From Tetraselmis striata (lineage: Eukaryota > Chlorophyta > Chlorodendrophyceae > Chlorodendrales > Chlorodendraceae): a stretch of 64,000 bases of DNA. The stretch covers positions 1 to 64,000 of the forward strand of contig VCJN01002371.1 of the NCBI GenBank assembly GCA_006384855.1, read 5' to 3'. The notes beneath the pieces were generated by a model. It made no database searches and had not been told where the DNA came from. It worked only from the letters and a program-made list of their open reading frames with translations. This document shows positions 1 through 12,600 of this stretch, piece by piece; position 1 is the first letter of the stretch; each line of letters opens with the position of its first letter. Both the position numbers and the translations under genes were made by a program.

Positions 1-2913
1 GGGGGGGGCTCACCCGTGCTATTCACATTTACATACTACTATGATCATATGGTATGGTAGCTTTAACGCGCCCAGCCCGGAGGCCTGGGCGTTGCTAAAT
101 ATAAGATCATAAGTGAACTGAGCCAAAGATCCCCGTAGTGCCTGTCTTAGCTTCCCCACTGCTCGCGTATTGAACTCACATATTCCACTGCTTCTCTGGC
201 TCGCGGTGTGCCCTATATATTGCATAGTACAATGCGCATGGGGCTCCGTGGCTGGACATCATTTGGGGCATGGATGTAATTTTACATTGGGAGAAGCGCG
301 GCATGCCGCGCCCAGCAGCATGGCGTATCTTTCCTACTGCTGCCCTACTTCTTGCCGGTACTTCGGCGTCGCTGGGTAAACTTAGCCACGCAAGCTGGGG
401 ATTCCTGCTGGCACTGGGTGTGCGGACTTGATTGGCAGGCTATCAGCGCAAACGACACTGCACGATGTTTTGCTAGAGCAGCTCTCCCTATGTATTGCCT
501 CCAGCAGGCAGCAGCATGTGTCGAGGCTCTTTCGTGAGCTCAAAATTTATGTCGCAAATATGAACCTGCACTACCGATGGGGAATTCTGTCATGTATCTC
601 CGATCGTCTGTTCTGTATTTGACCTCTCCAAAGCAGGGGATGTTATTATCCGCAGATACTTGACAGCACCCGCGGTCGCTACGTCCTATCATACTGCAAC
701 GTGGGGCGCCGGGTTGCTGGTCCAAGGCAACCAAATGCACAACCCGAACGCATATAACCGCATAATCCGAACTTACTCATAGTCAGCGATTCATATTTGA
801 TAGACAGAAGCTAGGGAATTGTTTCCTCGGGATGGTGTGTGTGTCCTCTTTATGCGGCGTTTTTTTTCTCGTGGGCCAGACGCTGCTGGTTGCCCTGTAC
901 CGCCAAGCAAGGGCTCATATCAATTCTGTGTGCTGGAAACTACGCTCCCACATCCGCATGCAGCCAGCCCTTGACAAGGGCCAGGTCGCGGAGGACAAAA
1001 CCTTCGGTTGGCTGCCAATACACGAACGTATTGCGAAACAGGCGCCCCGGGGCTCATACCTGAGTTGCTACATGCTGTGGTGACATGGTGAAGCTATCAT
1101 ATTTCCAAGCCATTGCTGGTAAATGTGCCGTTCGATGGACGATGAATCTTACAATTGTTTTCTCGCACAGTAGCTCCGGCACTGGGACAAAGCACCCGCC
1201 AGCACTGTGGGTGAGATTCTATACAATGATCAATGTCCGCTGTGCGATAGCTGTAACACTGCAGCAACAAGTCAATCATCATGAGGGGGAATCTGTGGGC
1301 TTCCGTGGCGATTGAAGCGGGGGCGGTGCTCGACCCGGACCGCTCGGGAGTCGGCAACTTGACTCTTGAGACGAGTGGGTTGCGCCCAGCTGATCGCTCG
1401 TGGCCGTCGGATTTGACGCTGGCGGGGTGAGGTGGCCCGGCATGCGATTTTGTTTCGCACTTGTGATCGATTTCGCATGCGTGTCCTCCGCGACCCCCAC
1501 TTGGAGCACCCTGGGCATCGCGGCGACTGAGGCGGAGGAAAGTAAGTTGGCAGCAGACCGGGCGTCTCCCGCGCCGGTGCAAGATGTCCATTAGCACTAC
1601 CCTTTTTGTGGTTGAGGACCGTGGCCGCCTGGAAATTGGCTTTGACGGTGGTCTACATCTTCGCGGTGTTGCTTGCCGTGCGCACCTTTCCTGGCGGTCC
1701 GTCCGCCTCGATTTCGTGCCTCCTTCGTTGTCGGTCTGTACATGCTCTTCGGAACTTAATCACCAGTGAGCCAGGCTGCTGAGTTCTGCCATTACTTGTC
1801 GCGCACACGGCGGGGATTGCTGCAGCGGGTCTGCTTGCTTGCATGGTACCTTGCGTGCATGGTATCTCTGCCGGTGTGCAGATGGCCAAGTCTGCTGCGT
1901 GTGCTCGTGCTCATACAGCATCCTCTTCTGCTGCTGCTTCCATCTCGCAGTCGCCGTAGCGGGCATTTCCTTGTGCCTTTTCGGTCGATTTCCTTATCGC
2001 CTTGTGCAGCTAGCCCATGTGAATACAATGATATTATTGTTTTAATTACATGAGCTAGCAGCAGGAGGCGATATCAGGGAATCACCAAAAAAATTATTAT
2101 ATTGTTATCATCCAGCATGATAATAGTGCTCGTGATCACCCAGCGAGTAGAGATAATTACCGTTAACAAATGTATAACCCGTACTATTGTTGCCAGACTA
2201 ATGCGCTATTTCTACGAATGTTCTGTCGAGATACAGTAGAGAGATCGCTAATCCTTGCATATTGGCGCACATTGCGAATTACTATAAATAAATATATACC
2301 CCGTCAGCCCGTGCGCACTCCCCAGTAACCGGCGGTGCTGTTTAGTGATGAGCGACGGTCGTGCGGCGGGGTCCTCGCAACGGCCGCCGGAGTAGGTACT
2401 GCCGTACTGGTACCGTAATACCGGTTCCGGTAACGGTATCTTTGGCGGGAGGCGAAACGTTGTAGTCAGCAGGTAGTCATCGCGCGTCATGCGCATGTGC
2501 ATCACCGGGCGCGGCGGTACGAACACGCCCGCCGCTTGTTGAGCGGCTGAGCGGCATGCCGCCACCGGCGCGTCGCCCGGTACCGCCGTAGCTCGACGGG
2601 ACAGCTTACGACGAAACAGTTTTCCGCACCTGATCATCGGCGCGCGATCGCACGAACGTCCCCGCGCACCGACAGCATCAGCCGCCCCGCAGATACCCGT
2701 ATCTTCACACTCGGAGCCCCGGCCAGCGCTGGCGAACTCGTATCCTCGGGCTAGGCGCGAGCGAGCTGCGGCACTACTAAAAGCCATAACGGCTTACTGC
2801 CGCGCCTGCGTTTCAGCCGGCACAGCCCCGCCGCGCCCGGCGGCCGACCAACCCAAACCGCCACGTCCTTCAGCCACGCAGCGCCTGCATAAGCACCAGC
2901 GGCGTCACTCGCG
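1..2913. other. Intergenic DNA, no supported gene
   Basis: I see no exon with family similarity here. Several 60-180 codon open frames exist on both strands, including one on the minus strand at 2248-2787, but none shows a recognisable domain or consistent splice signals. A cluster of GTACTGG/GGTACCG-type short repeats lies at about 2394-2440. The stretch ends just before a plus-strand ATG at 2914. Confidence 0.5.
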
Positions 2914-3303
2914 ATGTCGGTCGACACTGCCGAGCAGCCCCTGGGCACGAGCCGCATCACGCAGCGTCGGAGTAGCGCGTCGGAGATTTTGCAGAGCCGC
3001 CTGGCGGCGGCCGCCCGGCTGCGGCGGCCGACGACGTCCGCGCCGTGTGGCGCCCTCACCGGGTCGGCGCTCATCCTCTCGGTTGCGCTCGCGGTCGCGT
3101 TGCCGCTCGCGTCGACGTTTTATGGGCAGCCGTCTCAGTTACTCGCGCACGTGGGGTGGCTCGCCCTCTTCGGTGCGTACGCCGCCTACACCGAGACGCT
3201 CCGGATGCGGCCGCTCGCGAAGGAGGTGGGAACGCTGAGGGCACGCTGCGCGCAGCTGGCGTCTGCGCGTCGTGCGTCAGGCCTGCGGCGCCTGCAGCGG
3301 GAG
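2914..3303 (+). CDS. Membrane-anchor exon, possible N-terminus of the sialyltransferase-like gene
   Basis: The frame opens at ATG 2914. It gives a basic, Ser/Arg-rich N-terminus of about 47 residues, a hydrophobic segment (about residues 48-70), a second hydrophobic stretch (about 78-95), and then an Arg/Leu-rich helix. A possible splice donor, GAG|GTGGGC, lies after 3303; the open frame itself runs on to 3543. A short basic tail, a membrane span and a stem match the layout of a type II Golgi glycosyltransferase, and the sialyltransferase catalytic exons begin about 1.5 kb downstream on the same strand. The phase at this donor (0) does not match the phase of the first catalytic exon, so either another exon lies between or this is a separate small membrane-protein gene. 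No domain was recognised. Confidence 0.4.
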
Positions 3304-4782
3304 GTGGGCGGGGCGCCGGCAGCGGCCCGCAGCGAATCTGGTGTCTCGGCCCTCCTCAGCCTGCCCACAGCCACCTTCAGCTGGTCTGCTCCGGCCAGCC
3401 CCATCTCCTTCATCCCAAAGCTCAGCGACTCCACGCCGTGCCATAGCAAGGGCAGCCGCCCCCTTGTCTCTGCGAAGCCCAGCCTCGAGGCGTGGTGTCG
3501 GGTAGACTGCACCGGCAAGGGATCCGTTATCGAGGCAGACTGAGCACCCCCCCAACCGCGGGCTGGGACACGCCCACTGCCACCTCCACCCCTGTACAGC
3601 CACTCCCCCAAGCTCCTGGTCCATTCACCACCCATAACCATACCTGCTTCGGCTCCGGTCGTATGCCTGCCCCGCCGCGACTGCGGGATTCCCTAGACGC
3701 TGCCACAAAGGATCGTTCGATTTCAAGCCTCAAACCCTAGCCTCTGACCACTGTAACATATGTACGCGCAAGGATACACTCCTCCACAGCCTTTCAAGAA
3801 GGCAAGGCCGAATGCCAAGCGCACGTTCACTTCGTCGCGGCTGATTGCGGTGCCCAGTATCAGGCCCGTGTATTGGGAGGCAAGGTAGTGGCATTACATG
3901 GAACGGCTGTTGGCCGTTCGATGCGCACCACCGCATCCCGGGTGGGTACACAGCGGCCAGAGCGTGAGTCGGGGGGACGTCCTGGTGTAACGAGTGCTAA
4001 TGATTGGGGGTTGCTACCAGTTTGGCGGGCCTGCGGCCCCACAGCGGCGCTGAGACTCGGTGGCTGGCAGAGCCTGCAGCTTGTTCTTGTCTCCATGTAA
4101 GGCCGCTCTTCGCTCTTGTTGGCGGTCAGACGTACTGGTGGTCCTCAGTTGCGCTGGACCCAAGGGGGGAGGGGGGGGGTAATTTCGATGGCTTAATGCA
4201 TCGATTGGTGAGAGCCAAGCAGCGGGGGCTGGCGATCATAAGCGGATTTGTAAAGCGGTCCGGAGCTACAAGCAGCCGTTCCGTAAGGCCGCGGCCGATC
4301 GGCGAGTGCCAGTGCCTACGCTGGATTCAACGGCACAAACTACCTCCGGAGGCATGCAACCAGCCACCTCTATTGGGATTCCGACAAGCTGCACAGATGC
4401 CCACCCGTCCGCCGCCGATATGCGTCCCATAAGGGAGCGTGTGTGCTCATCTTTAGCGGAGCCCCCCCCCCCCCCCTGCAGTGAGTGGCAGCGCAGTAAC
4501 AAACCTTACACGATGTGACACATGATGTCAAACATGCTGTTTTATGTCAGAGCACATACAGAGGGCCATGTAGGGGGATCGCACAAGAACAGTTTTTTGC
4601 ACTGCTCATGGCATTGCGAGCATTAAGCGACCAGAAGAGTCCAGTGAGCCGGGGGGGGGGGGGGGGGGGGGGGGGTTCTCCCAATTCTAACCAAGTGGCC
4701 CCCTGAAGTTGCTCTCATGCCGCACTATCTTTGCCGCCATCTAAGCCAACCCATGCTGCCCCGCACAAACCCCCGCCCCCAG

Positions 4783-6802
4783 GACGCACGGGCTCCTGTG
4801 CAGTGGTCGGCAACGGCGGCAGCACGCTGCTCTATGAGCTGGGCGCGCTCATCGACTCCCACGACCTCGTGATCCGGCTCAACTCCGGCCCCACGTCGGG
4901 CTTTGAGAAGCATGTCGGCAACAAGACAGGCGTGCGCCTCGTCAACAGGTTGGGCAAAGCCCCCAGTGGGAGTGACGCCTGCCATGGCACGTACCCCTGT
5001 CAGATGTACGCCGCCGAGCGTGGTGACAACGGTTGCCCCTTTGGTGCCCATGTGCCAGGGCGCACATCGGCTACCGCGAGCGGCCAACTGAGCCGGTGCT
5101 GCAGCATGTCAGTACCGACGTGGCGCTGCGGCAGTTCATGCGCATGAAGAAGAAGGACGCCGCGGTGGGAGGGCCCGCCCTGCTGCTACTTTCCATGCGC
5201 CGCGCCATCCACAGCCACCGATGGTTGTTCTGACTGCGAGCGCACCTCTCAATGTATGCGATGCCGCCGCGCGGTCGAACCAAGCATTGGTTGACTTGCC
5301 GCTGTTGCGGACGCTGGTGACGGCGCGCAGGCCCAGGCGGCCACCTATATGATCGACATCCAGTTCCACGAGCACGCGTACCAGTACACGGACAAGGGCG
5401 TGCTGTCCAACGGCCTCTACGCCATCCTGCTGGCCAGTGAACTGTGCACCCGCGTCACCATCTTTGGCTTCCTGCGCCAGTGGAAAGGCAGCGCGCGCTA
5501 CCATTATTACAACCAGGCGCGCCCCTCCCATGGGTACCCGGTGACCTTTTGATGACTGCAAGCCGCCTGGGGTTGAGGGGTACTCCAAACTTTAGCAGTT
5601 GGCACCGTCAAACATTCACATGATTTCGAAATACATTGAGATTTCGATATTCTAAGGAGTTGTGTATCCAGACAGATCCAGGGGATGGATGCCCTACCTT
5701 TCCCCCTCCCCTTCCCCCGTTTCATGATAATGCCGATTACGCGGACAATCTGGATATATTACTTTGAAATCCGCATGTTGTTGGCGTCGGTGCGGCACCG
5801 TGCAGATGGTAGTTTGTAAGCTTGTGACTATGGAGACCTGGGTTCGATTCCTGAGGGGGGCCGGGGGGAAAGGGGGGTCTGGAGGTATGGGTGAGGACCG
5901 GCGGACGTGATAGGACGTTAGGGTTAGATTTAGGGATATGGTCAGGGTAGGGTTCGGTTTCTGTGGGCGTAATGATTCGGTTTCGGGTGTGGATTTAGGG
6001 TTTGGGGATACGCATCCCTGGGGTCTGGACAGACGTTGAATAGTCATAATTTGTTGTCCTACCTAATGAATTGTGGTCATACCCTAATGATATATCATTG
6101 TAGTCACTACAGGTACTGTAATGCCTGTAATAATCCCGTAACACAAATTTAGTGAACATATGGTCTGTTTGGTATGTTGTAGTTACATGGTATGTATACT
6201 TATAGCTGGGCGCTGTGGCCCGGGGGTGGCTGATTAAACTTATATCCAATACATTTCGAATATGCACTGGATGAAGTTATGGCAACTGGTTGTTCGGAAA
6301 ATGTGACTCCGATGTGACACAAGACTTTAAAACACGCATGACACTCTGCCTGGACTGAGGCCACTCATGTTTCTCGGTGTATTTATGGCAGGAGGAGCCG
6401 GACGCGCTGCAAAGTCAGCGTGACGACAAGGAAGAGCGCCGCATCCGCTTGTTTCTGGAGGAGCGCGCGGCGACGCACCGCTACGGGGAGCCCTGCATGA
6501 CGGGGGCCATGACCTCGCTCTGCGGCGGCGGGGATCCGTGCCCCGGCGGCGCCTGCCCCGCCGGCACCGCCTGCCGCTGCGGGGTGTGGCACCCTGTGCC
6601 GCTGCCGGGCTTCTGCTACGGCGGAGAGCATCCGCTGGGCGCCGGAGCGCCCGACGTGGGCTGCATACGCCGCTGCCCGGATGTGGGCGACTGCCCCGGG
6701 GGAGTGGAAGGCTTCTGCCCGCCGCACGTCGTAGCAGAGGCTCCCGACAGGGACACCCGCACGTGCGCCAACCTCGCAGACTTGCCCAACAAGCGGGCAT
6801 AG
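4783..6802 (+). CDS. Sialyltransferase-like glycosyltransferase (GT29) with Cys-rich tail
   Basis: Exons: 4783-4948, 5059 to about 5220, 5331-5516 and 6392-6802. The first carries an L-type sialylmotif: [10 protein letters not shown], then [11 protein letters not shown] and [17 protein letters not shown]. The second is a linker with FMRMKKKD. The third carries the S-type motif ([17 protein letters not shown], then VTIFGF) and the small terminal motif YHYYN. GT29 enzymes transfer sialic acid or related sugars from CMP-activated donors in the Golgi; in algae the true acceptor and donor are unknown. The last exon (EEPDALQSQ...) adds about 136 residues with 12 cysteines after the expected end of the fold, including CRCG. 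The third exon appears to end at CAG|GC, a non-canonical GC donor. The N-terminus is unresolved: a G25 run at 4651-4675 and the candidate anchor exon at 2914 lie upstream. The exact end of exon 2 is uncertain. Confidence 0.75.
5841..5851 (+). other. Isolated tRNA-type B box
   Basis: GGTTCGATTCC matches the RNA polymerase III B-box consensus exactly. An A-box-like TGGTAGTTTGTAAGC lies about 36 bases upstream. No complete cloverleaf could be folded by eye, so this is more likely the decayed head of a tRNA-derived repeat in the last intron of the sialyltransferase-like gene than a functional tRNA. Confidence 0.25.
5910..6005 (+). repeat. Degenerate TTAGGG/TTTAGGG-like repeats
   Basis: Scattered GTTAGGGTTAG, ATTTAGGG, GGGTAGGGTT and ATTTAGGGTTT words occur over about 95 bases inside the last intron of the sialyltransferase-like gene. 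They resemble plant/algal telomere repeats (TTTAGGG) but are too degenerate to call a true interstitial telomere array. A shorter similar patch lies at about 54985-55012. Confidence 0.3.
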
Positions 6803-9383
6803 CCTGCATTGAACCACTGGCCGTCAAGGCGCCTCCCAGTTGCAATGCCGGGAAAATCACCATGCAATAATGGGTGGGAACTTTCCGTGATTAGTGTCGA
6901 CCAGTTCACCAACGTTTAAATCGGCAGTTGTGCGCTGCTGTCGCATGACCCGCTGGCAGTCCCTGCCGCTATTATGGGAAACGGAATGCCACCGCTCGCC
7001 CGCAACCACCTTTTATTACTGCGACCGTTTATCCGCTTACTAATACATGCTGAGTGCGTTTTTAATAATTGTGATGACGACCATCGGTATTTGTCACTAC
7101 CATAGCGGCTAGCAACAATATCTCTTAGGTATTACTACCACTTCAGCCAGGACCCAGGAACATCCCTTTATGTAAACATTAAACACGAGTGAGCGCAGTC
7201 TGGACGATAAAATAACGAAAGATGTGATATATATTATAACACACGGCTAGCAGTACCAGGGTCCCCATAGCACGATTTATTGGCTCCTTCCTACGGGGGC
7301 TTTCTAGGCGGTCGTCCTCGGCGCACAGGCTGGCTCTCAGGGTGTGATAAGTCGCCCTGTGACGATGCATTTCAAGCGGCTTGTTTTATGATCTCCTGGT
7401 ACTGCTGTTAGCGGTGAATTTGTAGTCGCTATACGACTAACGCTTTGGTTATTCACACGAGTCGTAGCCCCACCTGAGTCATCGCACTATCCGTAGCAAG
7501 TACCGTACCGAAGGTACTCGTACTGGTACTAGTAATACGCGCACGGGTGTCGAACGCACTGTGAAGAAATTGCCTGCTATATTTTCTCCGTGAGTACTCT
7601 GTTTCCCACTCAAAGCCAGACAAATCTAACACATGCACATCGTAACGAAAAAAGTGCCGCAAGGACCAAATTTTATACCTATATCTTGTTTTCTCATGCT
7701 TGGTTTGTCTGTTCTTGCTACTGATTGAATTGTCAAGTCGGTGGTGCGATTTGTGCCGGGGGCGGGTTTCTGCTGATGACCATCTTGAGTAGTTGCGGTT
7801 ACCAGTACAGGTACCGTTTTGGCTTACATTGTCATGTATAATTCGGTATCGGGGTATACAGCGTAAATGGAATTATTGATTGACGCGGGGTTAAGCTGCA
7901 TCATGGTGGTCCCCGCGTGTATCCTGGCTACCTATTGGTTACAATTGTTCTAGTAGCACATCCACCGGTGAATAAAGCGATAAGGATTACTGAAAGATCA
8001 ACACAAGACGCTTTAAAAAAACGGCCCGCACGTGGCCGAGAGAATGGTTGCCACATATGAGACCATGACTAGAGCTACAGCAACACCTTCTCGGGCTGCG
8101 CCAATGATGGCGCGGGCGGCCGAGGGAGCGTCGGGCCCCCGGGGCATGACCTCCCATGCGGGCTCATAATTAGCCACAACTCACGATCGCATCCTGCTCG
8201 GCTGCTGGCTCCCCTGCCCCCTGTAGTGGACGGCTCGGGGATGCCCTCGTCCGCTTGTCCTCCCCGGGCGCATTCAACCACCCCAACTCCCCTTTCCCGC
8301 CGTCCCCTGTAGCTGTACCGACCCGCCCAAGTTCGGTGGGTACAGCTACACAACTCAGCCCCCCCCCCCCCCCCCCCCTGCCTCCCCGCACCTTGCCCTT
8401 ACGCATAAACTTGAAGTTTGAAGGTGAAATTTGTAGCGATAACTTAAAACTTGCTTCGTCTTTGGTGCTAAACCTGCCAGCTGTCTTACGGCTCGGCGGC
8501 ACGAACCTGCATAGGGTCCACTAATTAAAGCGTTAACGTGCAACTCTCTGAAGCAGGCTAAGCATACACATACTATGTGCGGATCTATGGATCTCCACGG
8601 GATCTACATGCCACCACACGCCTCAGCATGGCATAATGGCGGTACGCTTGCCAGACTGGAGATTTGGTGGTTGGGCGGTACAACAACCCCATAAGGGGGG
8701 AACAGGCACCACGGCCGCGCCACCAATGTTCCGCTCCTACACTGCCGGCGCCGGGGCCCTGTGTAAGGATTGATGGGGGTAGGGAGAAGGGCAGGGGAGG
8801 GGGGTTCAGCGGACACTATCCTACGCGCAAGCTAGTGCCGCTGATGGAGTTTGAAAAGAAACACAGCGCAATGCGCACTGCCCGAGCCATCAACCAGATT
8901 GAGTAATCTCGCCAAGGAGCAATCTCTTATATCAACCCCCCCCCCCCCCCCCCCCCTCCTTCCTGCTTGGTTCGGACCTGCAGCACCGCTTGCCAGTTTA
9001 CCCCATACATGTTACCACCAACCTTGCCCGCCGAGGTTTAGAATCCGGAATAAGCCCCATCGGCTGCGGATTCTCTTGAGCGCTGAATTATTGTCACTTG
9101 CTGTTCGTTTGGATCAAGCGGTGGGCGCAGCTGTGGCCACCCCGAAGCCCCCCTCCAGATGTGTCGACGAGAGACACCAATGTTTACCACCGGCCCGGGC
9201 AGAATGCTGCTATTCCTGCTCGAAATTCTCTTGTGTTGTCCCACCGAGAACAGAACTTCTTCAAGGAGAGTATCGGGGCGACCCCTCTCCACCAGGTGAA
9301 AGGCCCTTCAGATGTTTCCCCAAAGGCGTCGACAGGAGTTGTCCCTCCTGAAGCAACTGGGCTGTGCATGCTTTTAAAGTAAA
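6803..9383. other. Intergenic DNA with C-runs
   Basis: No gene is supported. The first part (6900-8050) is AT-richer, with GTACTGGTACTAG-type short repeats at about 7497-7540 and 7800-7820. Two pure C runs occur at 8359-8378 (20) and 8936-8956 (21). Proline- or glycine-rich open frames across those runs are artefacts of the homopolymers. Confidence 0.5.
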
Positions 9384-9634
9384 GTTCGCCCCGGGACATC
9401 GGCGGAAGCCGCCCCGGCACTTGACCTCTTGCGCCAACTGCAGTCGTAGGTCTGGCATAGATAGCCCTCAGACCATTGCCTCATTCGAACCCCAAAGGGC
9501 TAATGCATCAACCGAAGGGCTAATCAATCAAATCCGGGAAACGCCGGGCCGATATTGCCGGAATACATTGACCAGGAATCAAACCCGGGACCTCTTGGGC
9601 AAGAGACCACCGCTCCCCCGAGCGGACAAGGAAT
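9384..9634 (-). mobile_element. tRNA-derived SINE, minus-strand copy
   Basis: Read on the minus strand, the element opens with TTGTCCGCTCGGGGGAGCGG, a tRNA-like 5' head with a B-box GGTTTGATTCC (plus-strand 9575-9585). A body follows that is nearly colinear with the copy at 14515-14756: CGGCAATAT, CGGCCCGGCGT, GATGCATTAGCCCTT, GGGGTTCGAAT, CCAGACCTACGACTGCAGTTG, ending CCCGGGGCGAAC. It differs by a duplicated GATTAGCCCTTCGG segment. A short GCATGCT is shared by both flanks (9366-9372 and 9639-9645) and may be a decayed target duplication. It sits next to the 3' end of the class V PLP enzyme gene. Confidence 0.8.
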
Positions 9635-9675
9635 GTACGCATGCTCTCATCCGACCGCTCCTGGGAGCTAGCTCT

Positions 9676-12600
9676 TCATGCACCGGGCGGCGCTGCCGCT
9701 ACGTCCGCAGCCACGGGAACCGCTTCAGCCGGGAAGCACCGCGCGTACTCAGCCCCGCACTCTGCTTCAACGGCCGCCTCCGCCGCGGCGCGCGCGGCGC
9801 TGACGTCCGCGGCGCTCACGGGCTTGCTGTCCGTGAGGTCCAGCACGTGGTCCGCTAGTTGGAAGATCTGACGGACGGGCAGGGCGGACAAACGGGGCAG
9901 CAGTGAGGGGACACAGCCTGGTTGCCAGATGCGGCGACTGTGGCGAGAACTAGGGTGTTCGACTAGCCGATGCCGCCGGCGGAAGCGGCAGGATGATCAC
10001 AACGGACGTCAGGTTATGCTTGACATAGAATAATCAACACGCGGCGGCAGACTGATGGCTTCCGAACGTTTTCTGTGGTTGGATCCGGTGCTTTCGTCGC
10101 AATTGCCGTAACCTCACATACCACCCCGTCCCCTATGCTCCAAAACCGCGTGGTTTCGGTGCAGCAGTATGCGACTCTGACATGGCATCGGAGGGCACTT
10201 TCGACAGCGGCCCACAAACCCATCTTCGCCGGCAGTTGCTGTGGGTATAATGCCGTACGCTAGGGAACGATCAAAGTATGCGACACACTGTCCCAAATGA
10301 GATTGCATGTCATGGGCCCTGGCACGTACACAGATAACCTTGCGATTTGCTTATTTACCTCTGCAGGTAACACATGCACGTGTTGCCTGTTGCGCATTAG
10401 TACCGCTCTGTTGCGATTCCTACCACGCTTTGGAGGTGGCTGTCCGTAGAACAAATGACACCGACAAACAACTCAGCGTACGTAGTCGGCATACAGGCGT
10501 ACTTTTCATGCATACAGACCCAAGGATCCAAAATTGATACGAACTGCCCCTGTGCAAACCAGGAAGGCTAAACCTGGAAAATTGAAAGGGCGAGCGATGT
10601 TGGAAACAGCGCGTGTGAACTAAACGTGTCAATGCCTATAGTTCTACAAGTTGGCACAAGTGTTTTCTATTTCTTTGACATATCGAGTACTACAGGAATG
10701 TATTACGGGCGAGGAGTTGAAATGTACCCCTATCTGCCCGGTACGGACGCTGTGGGTACAGCTGTTGCGATGCACTCAGTGAGTAGTAGGTAGACCCAGG
10801 CGCAGCGGGGTCGGGGGACGCTGCGAGTATGTCCAGTATGCCACATGGCCCGCAAGGCCCAAACCCTATAGGGGCTCATCAGGGGGAACACCGATGGAAT
10901 CAATCGTGTGTCCGCAGCTGTGGCGGTGTTTATGGCGACCGTGCAAACCCAAGACCGCAGTGGTGGAGGCCGGCCACGCACCGCGTATGATTGGCTGCTT
11001 TTGAGCTGCTTCACCCAGGGGCGCGGTAACAACAACACCGCAGAGAAGGGCCAGCCCAGTCTGCCAGGGGTCGAATGTAGACGCACCTGTGTCAGGCCTA
11101 GGGAGCAAGTTCCTATACGGGTAGGCAGCCAAAAGTTGACGCTGAAACTGTCACGGGCTCTGAACAGGCGCGGCGACACCCGTGACCGCCCGCAAACCAC
11201 ATCACCGCACCTAAACGCTACAAATTTACGCTACGATGACTACCGAGCTAGTTTCGTGGCATCGGCGCACTGCGACGGCATGTGTGCGCACGGCCCCGCA
11301 GCATGGTTAGAGCAGCAGCAGGTCAGGGGCCGCGCACATCGGCTTTGGTGATGTAGACCGGGCAGCTGACGCGCACAAGCCACACGTTGCCGTTGAAGCA
11401 GCAGGGCTGAATGTAGCGGCGGTGCTCCACCAGCATGCGCCCCTTGAGGTGGTCCGCCGCCTGCTGGCTGCCCACGTGCGGCAGCACCACGTTGGCCATC
11501 CCCGCCAGCCGGTCCACGCCGCCCGCGATGGCGGTGCGCCACACGCTGGCGAGGTACACCGCCGCGAAGACGGCCAGCGCGCGCTGGTACAGTAGGAACA
11601 GGCTGTCGCTGTGCCGCCGGAAGGCCATCGCGCCGATGACGGACAGGATGGGCGCGTTGTCGCGCGTGCCGAGGTAGGTGAAGTTCTCGTGCATGCCCCA
11701 CAGGCGCCGGTCGCCGCTCCACGCCACCTCGCAGCGCGCGTCCGGGTAGCCCTCCAGCAGCGTCGCGGAGGACGTCACCGCGGGCAGCACGCCGCTGTGC
11801 CGGCAAAACATGAGCGCACAGCCTGCAGCGCAAAGCAATCATCATGCCATGCCGCCTGGCTGGAGGTCTGAAGTCCAGGGCCAGCCCCCTCAACAACAAC
11901 AACCACTCGCACTACCGATAGACCGATCTCACAGTTGGAAACGACACCGGACGGGGTGTCAGAGACATTGAGGAAAAGCCAGAAGGGACGCCATCGATTG
12001 ACTGTGCAAATTCGCTCATCCTCACTGCTGATCCGATCCATTCTCACCATATGCGTGCGCGTTCAGCGTTGTCCGAAATCACGCGGTGTAGCAAAGCCAA
12101 GACAGTACGCATGCTGCCCCGGCGTCTCTACGCGAGCTTCAACATTCGCATAGACGCGGAGTTCGACCCCGCGCATAGCTCTGCTGCGCCTGACGGAACG
12201 TCACAGCTGGCGGCTGCGTCGTTGCCTCGTGCACACCCTACAGTGAGGCGTCCTGGCGCGAGCTTGCTCTTTGCAGTGAAGAGGGAGACCGTCCGGGTGC
12301 CAGGGTGTCTGGAAAGGCGCTCCAGTGGGCGAACGGGGTGGGATACGGTGATAGAGGGTGCAGGAATCACGGCCCACGATTAGCATACATATATAACAAA
12401 CACGGCAACGTGGACATCCATCTGTTCGGGCGTGATGATCCTCTTGATGGCGCAAGGGCGGATTACAACGACAGGAATACACAACCCACAATGACAATGC
12501 CGCCACGCAATTGCAACAGCAGCAGTACTCTGCACCACAGAATACACCATCGGTCCGTCGCGGCACTCACCGCGGCAGGTGTAGAGCCACTTGTGGCCGT

